Position numbers and translations under genes: made by a program. From Bacilli bacterium (GTDB lineage Bacteria > Bacillota_I > Bacilli_A > RF39 > UBA660), in the NCBI GenBank assembly GCA_030531695.1, contig JAUNMV010000012.1, positions 1 to 32,408 on the forward strand: a stretch of 32,408 nucleotides of DNA, given 5' to 3'. The notes below the pieces were generated by a model. It saw nothing but the letters and a program-made list of their open reading frames with translations. It did not search any database and was not told the DNA's origin. Below, piece after piece: positions 16,062-24,780 of this stretch. Each line of letters opens with the position of its first letter. The stretch's first letter is position 1.

Positions 16062-16085
16062 AAAAGTATAATTACTTTTCTTTTT
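16060..16085 (+). terminator. rho-independent terminator
   Basis: GAAAAGTA (16061-16068) and TACTTTTC (16073-16080) pair perfectly, with a TAAT loop and a T-run. It overlaps the TAG stop of HK3. Confidence 0.85.
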
Positions 16086-16093
16086 CTTTATAC

Positions 16094-16122
16094 TAGTATT
16101 TTTTATAAAATTATGTTATAAT
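16094..16122 (+). promoter_or_regulatory. promoter of typA
   Basis: Extended -10 TGTTATAAT (16114-16122), with TAGTAT at 16094-16099 exactly 17 bp upstream of the hexamer, as in the promoter at 55-83. Ribosome site GAAGAGGTG. Confidence 0.75.
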
Positions 16123-16154
16123 GATGGACGACGTTTAAGAAGAGGTGTATTAAA

Positions 16155-17972
16155 ATGGAAAAAAGAAACGTAGCTATTATAGCCCATGTCGATCATGGTA
16201 AGACTACTTTAGTAGATGGTATCTTAAAACATTCTGGTATGTTTAGAGATAATGAAGATTTAACAAATGTATCAATGGATTCAAACTCTTTAGAAAAAGA
16301 AAGAGGTATTACAATATTAGCTAAAACTACTGCTATGGATTATAAAGGAGTAAGAATTAATATTTTAGATACTCCAGGACATGCAGACTTTGGTGGAGAA
16401 GTAGAACGTATTATGAATATGGTTGATGGTGTTATCCTTGTTGTAGACGCTTATGAAGGAGCAATGCCACAAACTAGATTCGTTCTTAAAAAAGCTTTTG
16501 AAGCTAAAGTTAAACCAATAGTAGTAATTAATAAAGTAGATAAACCTAGTGCTAGATGTAAACAAGTAGTAGATGAAGTATTAGACTTATTTATTGAATT
16601 AGGTGCAGATGACTCTCAATTAGATTTTAAAGTTATTTATGCATCAGCTATCAATGGAACATGTTCATTAAGTGATGATTTATCAACACAAACACCAGGT
16701 TTTGATGAAATATTAGATACAATTATAGAAGAAATACCAGCACCATCTGGAAAAAATGACGCACCACTTCAATTCCAACCAGCATTATTAGATTATAATG
16801 AATTTGTAGGTAGAATTGGTGTAGGTAGAGTTCATAACGGTAAAATTAAAACAGGTGAAATGGTTACTTGCTGTAGATTAGATGGGTCTACTAAACAATT
16901 TAGAATTCAAAAATTATTTGGATATTATGGATATAGTAGAATTGAAATCGAAGAAGCAGAAGCAGGAGATATAGTCGCAATCGCAGGACTTGCTGATATT
17001 TCAGTAGGTGAAACAATTTGTAGTAATGATAATATCTTACCATTACCAAAACTACATATTGATGAACCAACTCTTCAAATGACTTTCGGAACTAACTCAT
17101 CACCATTTGTAGGTAAAGATGGAAAAATAGTTACTGCAAGAAAAATTGAAGAAAGATTAATTCGTGAAACACAAAAAGACGTAAGTTTAAAAGTAGAACC
17201 AGCTACTAATGAATCATTCTTAGTAAGTGGTCGTGGAGAATTACATTTAGGTATTTTAATTGAAAATATGAGACGTGAAGGTTTCGAACTTGAAGTATCA
17301 AAACCAACAGTTATTATTAAAGAAATAAATGGTCAAAAATATGAACCATATGAAGAAGTACAAATAGAAGTACCAGAAGATTGTATGGGTAACGTTATTG
17401 AACAATTAGGTATCCGCGGTGGAAAAATGGAAAGTATGGCAAACTTCGAAAATCAAGTAAGATTACTTTACACAATACCATCAAGAGGATTAATTGGATT
17501 CTCTACAGAATTCATGACATTAACTAGAGGTTATGGTATTATGTCACATACATTCAAAGATTATGAACCAGTAGAAAGTGGAATAATTGGAGAACGTAAA
17601 TTAGGTGTATTAGTATCAATGGAAAATGGAGCTTCTACTGCATACTCAATAGGTAACTTAGAAGACAGAGGTATCATGTTTATTGAGCCTGGTACTGAAG
17701 TATATGAAGGTATGATAGTAGGAGAATGTAATAGAGATAATGACTTAGCTGTAAACGTTGTAAAGGGTAAACAATTAACTAATACTCGTGCAGCAGGATC
17801 TGATCATACAGTAGTATTAAAAAGACCTCGTCCAATATCTCTAGAATATGCTCTAGATTATATAAATTCAGATGAGTTAGTAGAGGTTACTCCTAACTTC
17901 ATAAGATTAAGAAAAAGAATACTTAACACAGAAGAACGTAAAAAATTTGACGCAAGAGTAAAAAATAGCTAG
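16155..17972 (+). CDS. typA: translational GTPase TypA/BipA
   Basis: A 605-residue GTPase of full family length. The G domain shows [10 protein letters not shown] (G1, about residues 10-19), the switch I segment [20 protein letters not shown] (G3), NKVDKPSAR (G4) and a later SA (G5). EF-G-like domains follow, with [18 protein letters not shown] (domain III) and the C-terminal TypA-specific region ending [13 protein letters not shown]. The protein binds ribosomes and is known to help assembly of the large subunit under cold or stress. GC is slightly higher, with more CGT codons, than in neighbours, as expected for a well-expressed gene. It is transcribed alone from an extended -10 promoter. 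Confidence 0.98.
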   Translation: MEKRNVAIIAHVDHGKTTLVDGILKHSGMFRDNEDLTNVSMDSNSLEKERGITILAKTTAMDYKGVRINILDTPGHADFGGEVERIMNMVDGVILVVDAYEGAMPQTRFVLKKAFEAKVKPIVVINKVDKPSARCKQVVDEVLDLFIELGADDSQLDFKVIYASAINGTCSLSDDLSTQTPGFDEILDTIIEEIPAPSGKNDAPLQFQPALLDYNEFVGRIGVGRVHNGKIKTGEMVTCCRLDGSTKQFRIQKLFGYYGYSRIEIEEAEAGDIVAIAGLADISVGETICSNDNILPLPKLHIDEPTLQMTFGTNSSPFVGKDGKIVTARKIEERLIRETQKDVSLKVEPATNESFLVSGRGELHLGILIENMRREGFELEVSKPTVIIKEINGQKYEPYEEVQIEVPEDCMGNVIEQLGIRGGKMESMANFENQVRLLYTIPSRGLIGFSTEFMTLTRGYGIMSHTFKDYEPVESGIIGERKLGVLVSMENGASTAYSIGNLEDRGIMFIEPGTEVYEGMIVGECNRDNDLAVNVVKGKQLTNTRAAGSDHTVVLKRPRPISLEYALDYINSDELVEVTPNFIRLRKRILNTEERKKFDARVKNS

Positions 17973-17987
17973 AAATAGCTATTTTTT
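17960..17987 (+). terminator. strong rho-independent terminator
   Basis: A 12-bp perfect stem, AAAAAATAGCTA (17960-17971) with TAGCTATTTTTT (17976-17987), closed by a GAAA tetraloop. The last typA codons and the TAG stop form the 5' arm. Confidence 0.92.
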
Positions 17988-18008
17988 GTTTTACATTTTC
18001 TTTTCTTT

Positions 18009-18017
18009 TGTTATAAT
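18009..18017 (+). promoter_or_regulatory. extended -10 promoter of the one-helix membrane protein gene
   Basis: TGTTATAAT, with TTTACA 16 bp upstream at 17990-17995. The same TGTTATAATGAT occurs before typA. Confidence 0.7.
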
Positions 18018-18043
18018 GATACTAGAGAATAGAGGTGTGTTAG

Positions 18044-18733
18044 ATGAGTAAGAAGAAAAAACAGGCCACTGAAGAATTAGTCCAAACACAAGTTTTAAAT
18101 ATAGAAGAAGTTCGTCGTGTTGCGAACTACGAAAAAAAGCTAAGTAAAAAGCCAGCTGCAATTTGTGCAATATTGGGTATTTTTATGATACTTTTAGGAG
18201 GAACATCACAAGGTTATATTTCATATAATCAAATGATGCTAGAAACTAGTACTAAACAAAAAAATGTTGCAGCTAGAAAAGTAAATGACAATTTACAGTC
18301 TAATACAACATTAACATGTACACTAGCAAAAGCAGCTAACCCAGATGGAACTAATTTTCTTGCTACATTTACATATAAATTTACAAATAATCAATTAAAA
18401 GGTATAAAAAAAGAGTTATTAATGGATGGGTATAATACTCAAGGCTTAATAACTATCTTTGATCAATATACAATATATCAAAATCTAGCTACATTAGGTA
18501 ATACAGTAAATGGTTATAGTATTACTTCAGGACCACATGATAATGTAGGTTTCTATGTAACAACAGAAATTGATTTAACAAAAGTAGATGCAACTAAAGT
18601 ACCAGATATCTATTCTACATTAATGTATACAAGTGTTGATTATAAACTTAATACAAAATCAGAAGAAATTAAAACAAACTATGAAGCTTTAGGATTTACT
18701 TGTACTTCAGCAAGTGAATCAGTAAATAAATAA
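18044..18733 (+). CDS. membrane-anchored protein of unknown function
   Basis: A 229-residue protein that I do not recognise with certainty. A cytoplasmic N-terminus of about 36 residues is rich in Lys at first (MSKKKKQ), then comes one transmembrane helix at about 37-57 (AAICAILGIFMILLGG). The remaining 170 residues should face outside. They contain two well-spaced Cys (TLTCTL and GFTCTS) that could form a disulfide, and alternating strands. The C-terminal pattern with DYKLNTKSEEIKTNYEALGFTC recalls DUF1307/YehR-type lipoproteins, but there is no lipobox, so this likeness is weak. It has its own promoter, an AGAGGTG ribosome site and a terminator shared with the converging rpmB. Confidence 0.6.
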   Translation: MSKKKKQATEELVQTQVLNIEEVRRVANYEKKLSKKPAAICAILGIFMILLGGTSQGYISYNQMMLETSTKQKNVAARKVNDNLQSNTTLTCTLAKAANPDGTNFLATFTYKFTNNQLKGIKKELLMDGYNTQGLITIFDQYTIYQNLATLGNTVNGYSITSGPHDNVGFYVTTEIDLTKVDATKVPDIYSTLMYTSVDYKLNTKSEEIKTNYEALGFTCTSASESVNK

Positions 18734-18743
18734 TAAGACAAAT

Positions 18744-18774
18744 AAAAAACTGCATATCATTATGCAGCTTTTTT
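18744..18774. terminator. bidirectional terminator built from the rpmB 3' end
   Basis: CTGCATA (18750-18756) and TATGCAG (18761-18767) form the stem, flanked by A on the left and T on the right, so it works on both strands. On the minus strand the last rpmB codons (Lys Lys Ala Ala stop) form the 5' side. Confidence 0.85.
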
Positions 18775-18939
18775 ACTCTTTAATAAAGTTCTTTTTTCTT
18801 TAGTTGATAATCTTACTTTAGTTCCATCTTCTAATCTATAAACTTGTAAATTTAAACCTTGTCTAGATTTAGTAGCATTTAAAGCGTGAGATCTTTTGTT
18901 TTTTACATTACCAACTCTATTTGATACATTAACTGCCAT
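18760..18939 (-). CDS. rpmB: 50S ribosomal protein L28
   Basis: A 59-residue ribosomal protein of the large subunit. The start is the ATG at 18937-18939, preceded by AAAGGAGGAATTAAA; an upstream frame extension covers that ribosome site and is rejected. NKRSHALNATK matches the signature RSHAxNxxK of L28. The CxxC pair of zinc-binding L28 forms is absent, so this is the Cys-free type. The basic C-terminus ends KSKKAA. It is the only ribosomal protein gene here, alone and opposite in direction to its neighbours, with a strong promoter of its own. Confidence 0.95.
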   Translation of the reverse strand: MAVNVSNRVGNVKNKRSHALNATKSRQGLNLQVYRLEDGTKVRLSTKEKRTLLKSKKAA

Positions 18940-18977
18940 TTTAATTCCTCCTTTGGTTTTTCCGCGTCTGCTTAATA

Positions 18978-19006
18978 ACTTTACCATAAAAGTATTATAA
19001 AGTCAA
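18978..19006 (-). promoter_or_regulatory. promoter of rpmB
   Basis: On the minus strand TTGACT (19001-19006), a 17-bp spacer and TAAAGT (18978-18983) with a TGG extension. Confidence 0.8.
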
Positions 19007-19042
19007 ATAAATTCAATAAAAGTAAATTACTATTATATTCAA

Positions 19043-19068
19043 ACATCTATTCTATTAGATGTATTTTT
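19043..19068 (+). terminator. orphan terminator-like hairpin upstream of dnaE
   Basis: ACATCTA (19043-19049) pairs with TAGATGT (19056-19062), followed by ATTTTT. No + strand gene lies between the previous terminator (18744-18774) and this point, so its purpose is unclear. Confidence 0.5.
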
Positions 19069-19069
19069 A

Positions 19070-19078
19070 TGTTATTAT
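19070..19078 (+). promoter_or_regulatory. extended -10 promoter of the dnaE operon
   Basis: TGTTATTAT directly after the hairpin T-tract. The GGAGG ribosome site and the ATG at 19102 follow within 25 bases. Confidence 0.6.
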
Positions 19079-19101
19079 ATATTTGAATTGGAGGTAATAT
19101 C

Positions 19102-22059
19102 ATGTATACACAGCTATATAATAAAACAAATTATACGTTATTATCATCACTATTAAAAATAGATGATCTTATCTCTTATGCTAAAAATAATAATTTAAGT
19201 AGTATCTCAATAACAGATTCTAATATGTATGGTACTATGGAATTTATTAAGAAATGTGAAAAGAATAATATTAAACCAGTTATAGGATTAGAAGTAAATT
19301 TAGATGATTTCATAGTAGTATTATTCTCTAAAAATTATGATGGGTATAAAAGTCTAATTAAATTATCTACTATACAAAATGAATCCACAGTAACTGTGGA
19401 AAATATAAGAGAATATAATAAAGAAGTAATCGCAGTATTACCATTTATATATAAAGATAAATACAATGAAATATCTAATATATATAAGGAACTATATTTA
19501 GGATATAAAAATAAACAAGAAGAAAAAGAAGCATTAATATTAACTAATAATATAGTATTTTTTCAAGAAAACTTATATATAAATAAAGATGATTCAAGTA
19601 TATTACCTTATCTATATAGAATAAGAGACGGTAAAACTATATCAGAAGATATTACATATGATATAGATAATCATAATCTAAATATTACTAATATTTTAGA
19701 TTTATCTAATAATACAGGTTTAATAAATACAAATAAGATAATAGATTCATGTAATTTAGAATTTCCTAAGTCTAAATTATTATTACCTATATTTGAATGT
19801 GAAGATGCTCCTACATATTTATTTGAATTATGTAAAGTAGGTTTAAATAAAAGATTAAATGGAAAAGTAACTGATATTTATAAGGATAGATTATCTCATG
19901 AATTACAAGTAATTACAGAAATGGGATTTCCTAATTATTTCTTAGTAGTATATGACTTTATAAAGTTTGCGAAAAAACAAGGAATCTTAGTAGGTCCAGG
20001 AAGAGGTTCTGGAGCAGGTTCGCTTGTAGCTTATTCATTAGGTATAACAGATATTGATCCAATAGAATATGATTTATTATTTGAAAGATTCTTAAATCCA
20101 GAAAGAAAAACAATGCCTGATATCGATACAGATTTCCCAGATAATAGACGTGATGAAGTAATTAATTATGTTAGAGAAAAATATGGAAATAGAAGAGTAT
20201 GTGGAATAGTAACTTTTGGTACATTAAGTGCTAAACAAGTACTAAGAGATGTAGGTAGAGTATTAAATATTCCTAGTTATAAAATAGATGGAGTATGTAA
20301 ATTAATTCCTGGAATGACTCATGAAAAATTAAAAGACTTCTATGATAAAAATCCTACATTTAAAGCAAGAATTGATTCGGATTTATCTTTATCAAATATG
20401 TATAAAATTGCCCTAAAGATAGAAGGATTTCCAAGACATACATCCAGCCATGCTGCTGGTATAGTAATGTCTCAAGTAGACTTAGATGAAGTAATACCTC
20501 TAACTACAGGAGATGGAATGTACTTATCAAGTTATTCTATGGAGTACTTAGAAGATTTAGGATTACTTAAAATGGATTTCTTAGGACTAAAGAATCTTAC
20601 TATAATAGATAATATAATATCTGATATAAAAAATATTACTGGAGAAGAAGTAGATTTTTCTAAAATACCATTAGATGATAAAGAAACATTACATATGTTT
20701 GAAACAGCTAATACTAGTGGAATATTCCAATTTGAATCTACTGGTATGAGAAACTTCTTACGTAGATTAAAACCAAATACATTTGAAGATATATTCGCAG
20801 CTATTGCATTATTTCGTCCAGGTGCTGCCGTAAATATAGATTCTTATATTAGAAGAAGACATGGAGAAGAAAAAGTAACATATCTAGATCCATCTCTAGA
20901 AAGTATTACTAAAAATACTTATGGTATCTTAATTTATCAAGAACAGATAATGCAATTAGCAAATATCTATGCTGGTTATACATTAGGAGAAGCAGATATT
21001 CTAAGACGTGCTATGTCTAAGAAAAAAGTAGATTTATTAGCTTCTGAAAAAGAAAAGTTTATTAATAAGAGTATAGAAAAAGGTCATACTAAAGAACAAG
21101 CTTCTAATATATTTGAATTAGTATTAAACTTTGCTGGATATGGATTTAATAGATCACACTCTGTAGCATATTCACTTATAGCTTATAAAATGGCTTACTT
21201 AAAATGTCATTATAAAGAAATATTCTTTAGTGCCATACTAACTAATATGATAGGTAGTGAATCTAAAACACATGAATATATTATGGAAGCAAAAGCGAAT
21301 AACATTATAGTAGAAAAACCTACTATAAATGAAAGTGATTCAAGATACATAGTTAAAGATAATAAAATTATTTATCCAGTATCTAATATTAAATCAATAG
21401 GTACAGTAGTATCAGAACAAATAAAAAACGCAAGAGGCAATAATAAATTTACTGATATCTATGATTGTATAAGTAGATTATATATTAATGGTGTAGGTAA
21501 AAAGAATATAGAGACTCTTATTATGGCAGATACTTTTAAAGAATTTGGTTATAATAGAGCTACTTTAATATTTAATCTAGATAGCTTATTTAATTATGCA
21601 GAATTAACAAAAGATATAGATCCTACACTAGTAATGAAACCAGAAATAGAATATCAAAAAGATTACTCTGATGAAGTATTATTAGAAAAAGAAAAAGAAG
21701 TCTTTGGATTCTACTTATCATCTCATCCAACTACTAACTATAGGAAAGATAATCCATATTGTATATCATTAAATGAAGTAGAAAATCATTTAAATAAAAA
21801 AATAGATACATTAATATTAGTAGATAAAATGAAAGTAATTAATACTAAAAAAGGTGATAAGATGGCTTTTATTACTGGTAGTGATGAAACAGGTACAATA
21901 GAGTATACATTATTTCCTAAAACATATAATAACTATCCCGATATAGAAGTAGGATCACTATTAAAAGTAAGAGGTAATGTAGAAAGAAGATTAGATCAAA
22001 TACAAATAATAGTAGAAAAAATAAAAGATTTAAAAGGAGAAAATAATGAACAAAATTAA
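19102..22059 (+). CDS. dnaE: DNA polymerase III subunit alpha, DnaE type
   Basis: A 985-residue replicative polymerase, shorter than the roughly 1100 residues of the Bacillus DnaE. The N-terminal PHP domain is recognisable (YTLLSSLLKIDDLISYAKN, SITDSNMYG) but has lost the His residues of active PHP domains, so no proofreading or metal hydrolase activity is expected. The polymerase core has PGRGSGAGSLVAYSLG, the catalytic pair D340 and D342 in PDIDTDFPD, and the third Asp D492 in KMDFLGLKN. Helix-hairpin-helix and beta-binding regions lie between about 780 and 880. The C-terminal OB fold includes KVINTKKGDKMAFITGSDETG. It synthesises DNA with the beta clamp and may work beside a PolC elsewhere. 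It overlaps lspA by 14 bases and heads an operon of four genes. Confidence 0.97.
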   Translation: MYTQLYNKTNYTLLSSLLKIDDLISYAKNNNLSSISITDSNMYGTMEFIKKCEKNNIKPVIGLEVNLDDFIVVLFSKNYDGYKSLIKLSTIQNESTVTVENIREYNKEVIAVLPFIYKDKYNEISNIYKELYLGYKNKQEEKEALILTNNIVFFQENLYINKDDSSILPYLYRIRDGKTISEDITYDIDNHNLNITNILDLSNNTGLINTNKIIDSCNLEFPKSKLLLPIFECEDAPTYLFELCKVGLNKRLNGKVTDIYKDRLSHELQVITEMGFPNYFLVVYDFIKFAKKQGILVGPGRGSGAGSLVAYSLGITDIDPIEYDLLFERFLNPERKTMPDIDTDFPDNRRDEVINYVREKYGNRRVCGIVTFGTLSAKQVLRDVGRVLNIPSYKIDGVCKLIPGMTHEKLKDFYDKNPTFKARIDSDLSLSNMYKIALKIEGFPRHTSSHAAGIVMSQVDLDEVIPLTTGDGMYLSSYSMEYLEDLGLLKMDFLGLKNLTIIDNIISDIKNITGEEVDFSKIPLDDKETLHMFETANTSGIFQFESTGMRNFLRRLKPNTFEDIFAAIALFRPGAAVNIDSYIRRRHGEEKVTYLDPSLESITKNTYGILIYQEQIMQLANIYAGYTLGEADILRRAMSKKKVDLLASEKEKFINKSIEKGHTKEQASNIFELVLNFAGYGFNRSHSVAYSLIAYKMAYLKCHYKEIFFSAILTNMIGSESKTHEYIMEAKANNIIVEKPTINESDSRYIVKDNKIIYPVSNIKSIGTVVSEQIKNARGNNKFTDIYDCISRLYINGVGKKNIETLIMADTFKEFGYNRATLIFNLDSLFNYAELTKDIDPTLVMKPEIEYQKDYSDEVLLEKEKEVFGFYLSSHPTTNYRKDNPYCISLNEVENHLNKKIDTLILVDKMKVINTKKGDKMAFITGSDETGTIEYTLFPKTYNNYPDIEVGSLLKVRGNVERRLDQIQIIVEKIKDLKGENNEQN

Positions 22060-22552
22060 AGAAAAAATTCCCAATTATAAAATCTATTTATTAAGTATTC
22101 TAGTAATTATAATTGATCAAATATCTAAACTAATAGTAGTAAAAAATATGAATATAGGAGAAGAAATAGTAATAATAAAAAAATTCTTTTCTATTCTATA
22201 TGTTACTAATACAGGAGCAGCTTTTTCTATGTTAGAAAATTCTACTACTTTATTAATTATTATTAGTTTATTTTGTTTAGCACTAATAGTATCTTTACTA
22301 AAAAAAGAAAAAGATATTACTCCTATAAAGATAATATCATTTGGTATTTTAATAGGTGGAATGATAAGTAATTTAATAGATAGAGTTTTCTATAAAAATG
22401 TAATTGACTTTTTATCATTCACAATCTTTAATTATAAATTTCCAGTATTTAATATAGCTGATATAGGTATAACTATAGGAGTTGCATTGGTATTATTTTT
22501 ACAATATAATAATGAAAAAAAGGAGAAAAAGTATGAAAAACAGGATAGATAA
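22046..22552 (+). CDS. lspA: lipoprotein signal peptidase II
   Basis: A 168-residue inner membrane aspartic protease that removes signal peptides from diacylated prolipoproteins. Four hydrophobic helices are visible. Conserved features are IDQISKLIVV in helix 1, NTGAAFSML, the first catalytic Asp in SNLIDRVFY followed by VIDFLSF, and the second in FNIADIGITIG. The C-terminal tail is very basic. The ATG lies inside the end of dnaE with an AAAAGGAG ribosome site, and the next gene starts 20 bases before its stop, so translation of this operon is coupled. Confidence 0.96.
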   Translation: MNKIKEKIPNYKIYLLSILVIIIDQISKLIVVKNMNIGEEIVIIKKFFSILYVTNTGAAFSMLENSTTLLIIISLFCLALIVSLLKKEKDITPIKIISFGILIGGMISNLIDRVFYKNVIDFLSFTIFNYKFPVFNIADIGITIGVALVLFLQYNNEKKEKKYEKQDR

Positions 22553-23741
22553 TGTTTTAAATTATTACAAAGAAAATGAAAATTGTGATCCAAACGTATA
22601 TGAATTTATAAATATCTGTGATGAATTTGCTGAATATATAAATTCAGCCGCACCTAATTATGGAATATATATAGTTAATGGTGTTTCAGGAAAAGATAAA
22701 TATCCAAATGAATATGAGACACTTCAAAGCTTTATTCAACTAAGTAAACAAATAGAAGAAAAAATAAAAAATAGTGATTTAGAAAATAAAGAATTGCTAT
22801 TTACAATATGTGATAATTGTTACTCCAATGCAGTTCATTACAATCGAGTACCAAATTTAGATTTACAAGCATCTGTTAGTGGAGTATCACTATATATAGC
22901 TCAACAAAAGCGAGATTTGAAAAAGGGAATAATATCAGAATTTACATATAGCAATACAGAGGAATTTAACAGAATTAAAGAAAAATATAATGAAGCAAAA
23001 GATAGTGGATATTTTGCAGATACTATTAATGAAGTCAAGAATAACCATTTAGAAATAGCAGAACTTTTTGAAAATATTTGTAACACATATAATCCTAAGT
23101 ATGAATTAAATATAGATAATGAAATTAATAATAGAGGTACAAATGTTCCAGAAAGAGTAGATAATATTTTAAAATATTATGAAGAAAATAAAGATTGTGA
23201 TCCAAATTTATATGAATATATTGAATTATGCAGTGATTATGCAGATTTTATAAACATAGCAGCACCAAAATATGGAATATATTCTGTTAATGGAAGCAGT
23301 ATTGAAGAAGGTAGAAAAAAATATCCTCTAGCAGCACAGACATATGATAAATTTAAAATTTTAAGTAATAAAGTATTTGATAAGCTAATAAATAACGATT
23401 TAGATATAACTGAACTTTCACCATTATATCAATTAACTCTAGGTGTATATAGAAGTGCATTAACTTATGGTAAGTATGGAGACCAAACTCTTCGTGCAAA
23501 AGCAGCTTCAGTTTCTCTATATATAGCTCAAGGAAAAAGAAATGTAAGAAATGGTGTAACTGATGAATTTACATATAGCAATCTTGCAGAAATGAATAAT
23601 TTGAATAGTGAATGTGAAAAAATAGATATGTCAGATTCTAATGCTAATAACTATGGTGCTTTTAAAAGAGTATTAGAAGATATAAATAAAGATTATGGTG
23701 TTACTTATAGTTCTGAGAATATAGAAAGAAAGACGTTGTAA
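22533..23741 (+). CDS. unknown protein with two tandem copies of a ~200-residue domain
   Basis: A 402-residue protein from the ATG at 22533 with ribosome site AAAGGAG; a longer frame reaching back into lspA has no start signal. I do not recognise the family. Residues about 2-200 and 205-402 are two copies of one domain, aligned by RIDNVLNYYKEN / RVDNILKYYEEN, CDPNVYEFINICDEFAEYIN / CDPNLYEYIELCSDYADFIN, AAPNYGIYIVNG / AAPKYGIYSVNG, a middle VSLYIAQQKRD / VSLYIAQGKRN, and EFTYSN in both. No signal peptide, membrane segment or known catalytic motif is visible; the predicted fold is mostly helical. It lies between lspA and rluD, which are commonly direct neighbours. CGA and CGT Arg codons and a higher share of G differ a little from flanking genes, hinting at insertion. 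Confidence 0.75.
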   Translation: MKNRIDNVLNYYKENENCDPNVYEFINICDEFAEYINSAAPNYGIYIVNGVSGKDKYPNEYETLQSFIQLSKQIEEKIKNSDLENKELLFTICDNCYSNAVHYNRVPNLDLQASVSGVSLYIAQQKRDLKKGIISEFTYSNTEEFNRIKEKYNEAKDSGYFADTINEVKNNHLEIAELFENICNTYNPKYELNIDNEINNRGTNVPERVDNILKYYEENKDCDPNLYEYIELCSDYADFINIAAPKYGIYSVNGSSIEEGRKKYPLAAQTYDKFKILSNKVFDKLINNDLDITELSPLYQLTLGVYRSALTYGKYGDQTLRAKAASVSLYIAQGKRNVRNGVTDEFTYSNLAEMNNLNSECEKIDMSDSNANNYGAFKRVLEDINKDYGVTYSSENIERKTL

Positions 23742-23743
23742 TA

Positions 23744-24640
23744 ATGATAAAAGTAAGTGATAATGTAGGTCAAAGATTAGATTTATATCTATCAGAAAAA
23801 TTAGACTTATCTAGAAGTAAAGTACAAAAATTAATAAAAGATGAACAAGTAACAGTTAATAATAAACTAGTAAATGTAAGTTATCAAGTAAAATTAGATG
23901 ATGAAATAGAAGTAGATAGTGACTTAAATTATGATATGAATGTTGAAGCAGAAAATCTACCTATAGATATTGTTTATGAAGATGATGATTTATTAATTAT
24001 TAATAAAGCTAGTGGTATGGTAGTACATCCTGCTCCAGGAAACTATACAGGAACTTTAGTAAATGCATTACTTTATAAATTTAATCTAACTAGTGGAGAA
24101 TCTATGCGTCCTGGAATTGTACATAGATTAGATAAAGATACTAGTGGATTAATGTTAGTAGCTAAGAATGATTTCACTCATGAAAAATTATCTGAAATGA
24201 TTTCTAAAAAAGAAGTAGAAAGAAAATATCTAGCAATTGTAGATGGAGTAATTAAACATGAAACAGGTACAATAGATGCACCAATAGGAAGAGATATTAA
24301 TAATAGACAAAAAATGGCAGTTACTGATGTAAATAGTAAAGAGGCAGTAACTAACTTTAAAGTATTAGAAAGATTTAATAATAATACATTAATTGAATGT
24401 ATTCTAGAAACAGGTAGAACACACCAAATAAGAGTACATCTATCATATATAGGATATCCAGTAAATAATGATCCGTTATATGGTAGAGGTAAATGTACAC
24501 CATTTGGTCAAATGTTACATTCATATAGTATTAAATTAAAACATCCACGTACTGGTAAAGAATTATCTTATACAATAGATCCACCAGTAGAATTTAAAGA
24601 AAAACTAGAATTATTAAGACAAGAAAAAGGTAATATTTAA
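23744..24640 (+). CDS. rluD: RluD-type 23S rRNA pseudouridine synthase
   Basis: A 298-residue enzyme. An S4 RNA-binding domain occupies about residues 13-70 (LSRSKVQKLIKDEQVTVNNKLV). The catalytic domain has PIDIVYEDDDLLIINKASGMVVHPAPGN and HRLDKDTSGLMLVAK with catalytic D130, then the TGRTHQIRVHL motif and PLYGRGKC. These define the RluA/RluD family; in Bacillus the lspA-linked copy is YlyB. It isomerises uridines in 23S rRNA, the exact sites not being readable from sequence. It begins 2 bases after the two-repeat gene and closes the dnaE operon. Confidence 0.93.
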   Translation: MIKVSDNVGQRLDLYLSEKLDLSRSKVQKLIKDEQVTVNNKLVNVSYQVKLDDEIEVDSDLNYDMNVEAENLPIDIVYEDDDLLIINKASGMVVHPAPGNYTGTLVNALLYKFNLTSGESMRPGIVHRLDKDTSGLMLVAKNDFTHEKLSEMISKKEVERKYLAIVDGVIKHETGTIDAPIGRDINNRQKMAVTDVNSKEAVTNFKVLERFNNNTLIECILETGRTHQIRVHLSYIGYPVNNDPLYGRGKCTPFGQMLHSYSIKLKHPRTGKELSYTIDPPVEFKEKLELLRQEKGNI

Positions 24641-24658
24641 TTGATATTGCCTTTTTTT
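24624..24658 (+). terminator. rho-independent terminator of the dnaE-rluD operon
   Basis: GGTAATAT (24629-24636) pairs with ATATTGCC (24644-24651) with one G-T pair and a 7-base loop, flanked by A and T runs that extend the stem. It includes the rluD stop. Confidence 0.85.
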
Positions 24659-24726
24659 ATTAATTGTATAATTTAATGTAAAATGTATTTTATAGTATTT
24701 AAAATTATGTTATATATAAGTTAAAG

Positions 24727-24755
24727 TTGAAAAATATAGAGAAATATGATATAAT
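24727..24755 (+). promoter_or_regulatory. promoter of the AMP-ligase gene
   Basis: TTGAAA (24727-24732), a 17-bp spacer and TATAAT (24750-24755) with a TGA extension: close to ideal. The region 24659-24726 is AT-rich and without visible genes. Confidence 0.8.
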
Positions 24756-24780
24756 ATGTGCAACTTTGAGGGGTGAAGTT

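Noticed and set aside
24727-24780. Longer N-terminus of the AMP ligase from a TTG
   Set aside because: The TTG is part of the -35 hexamer and the strong ribosome site lies just before 24781.
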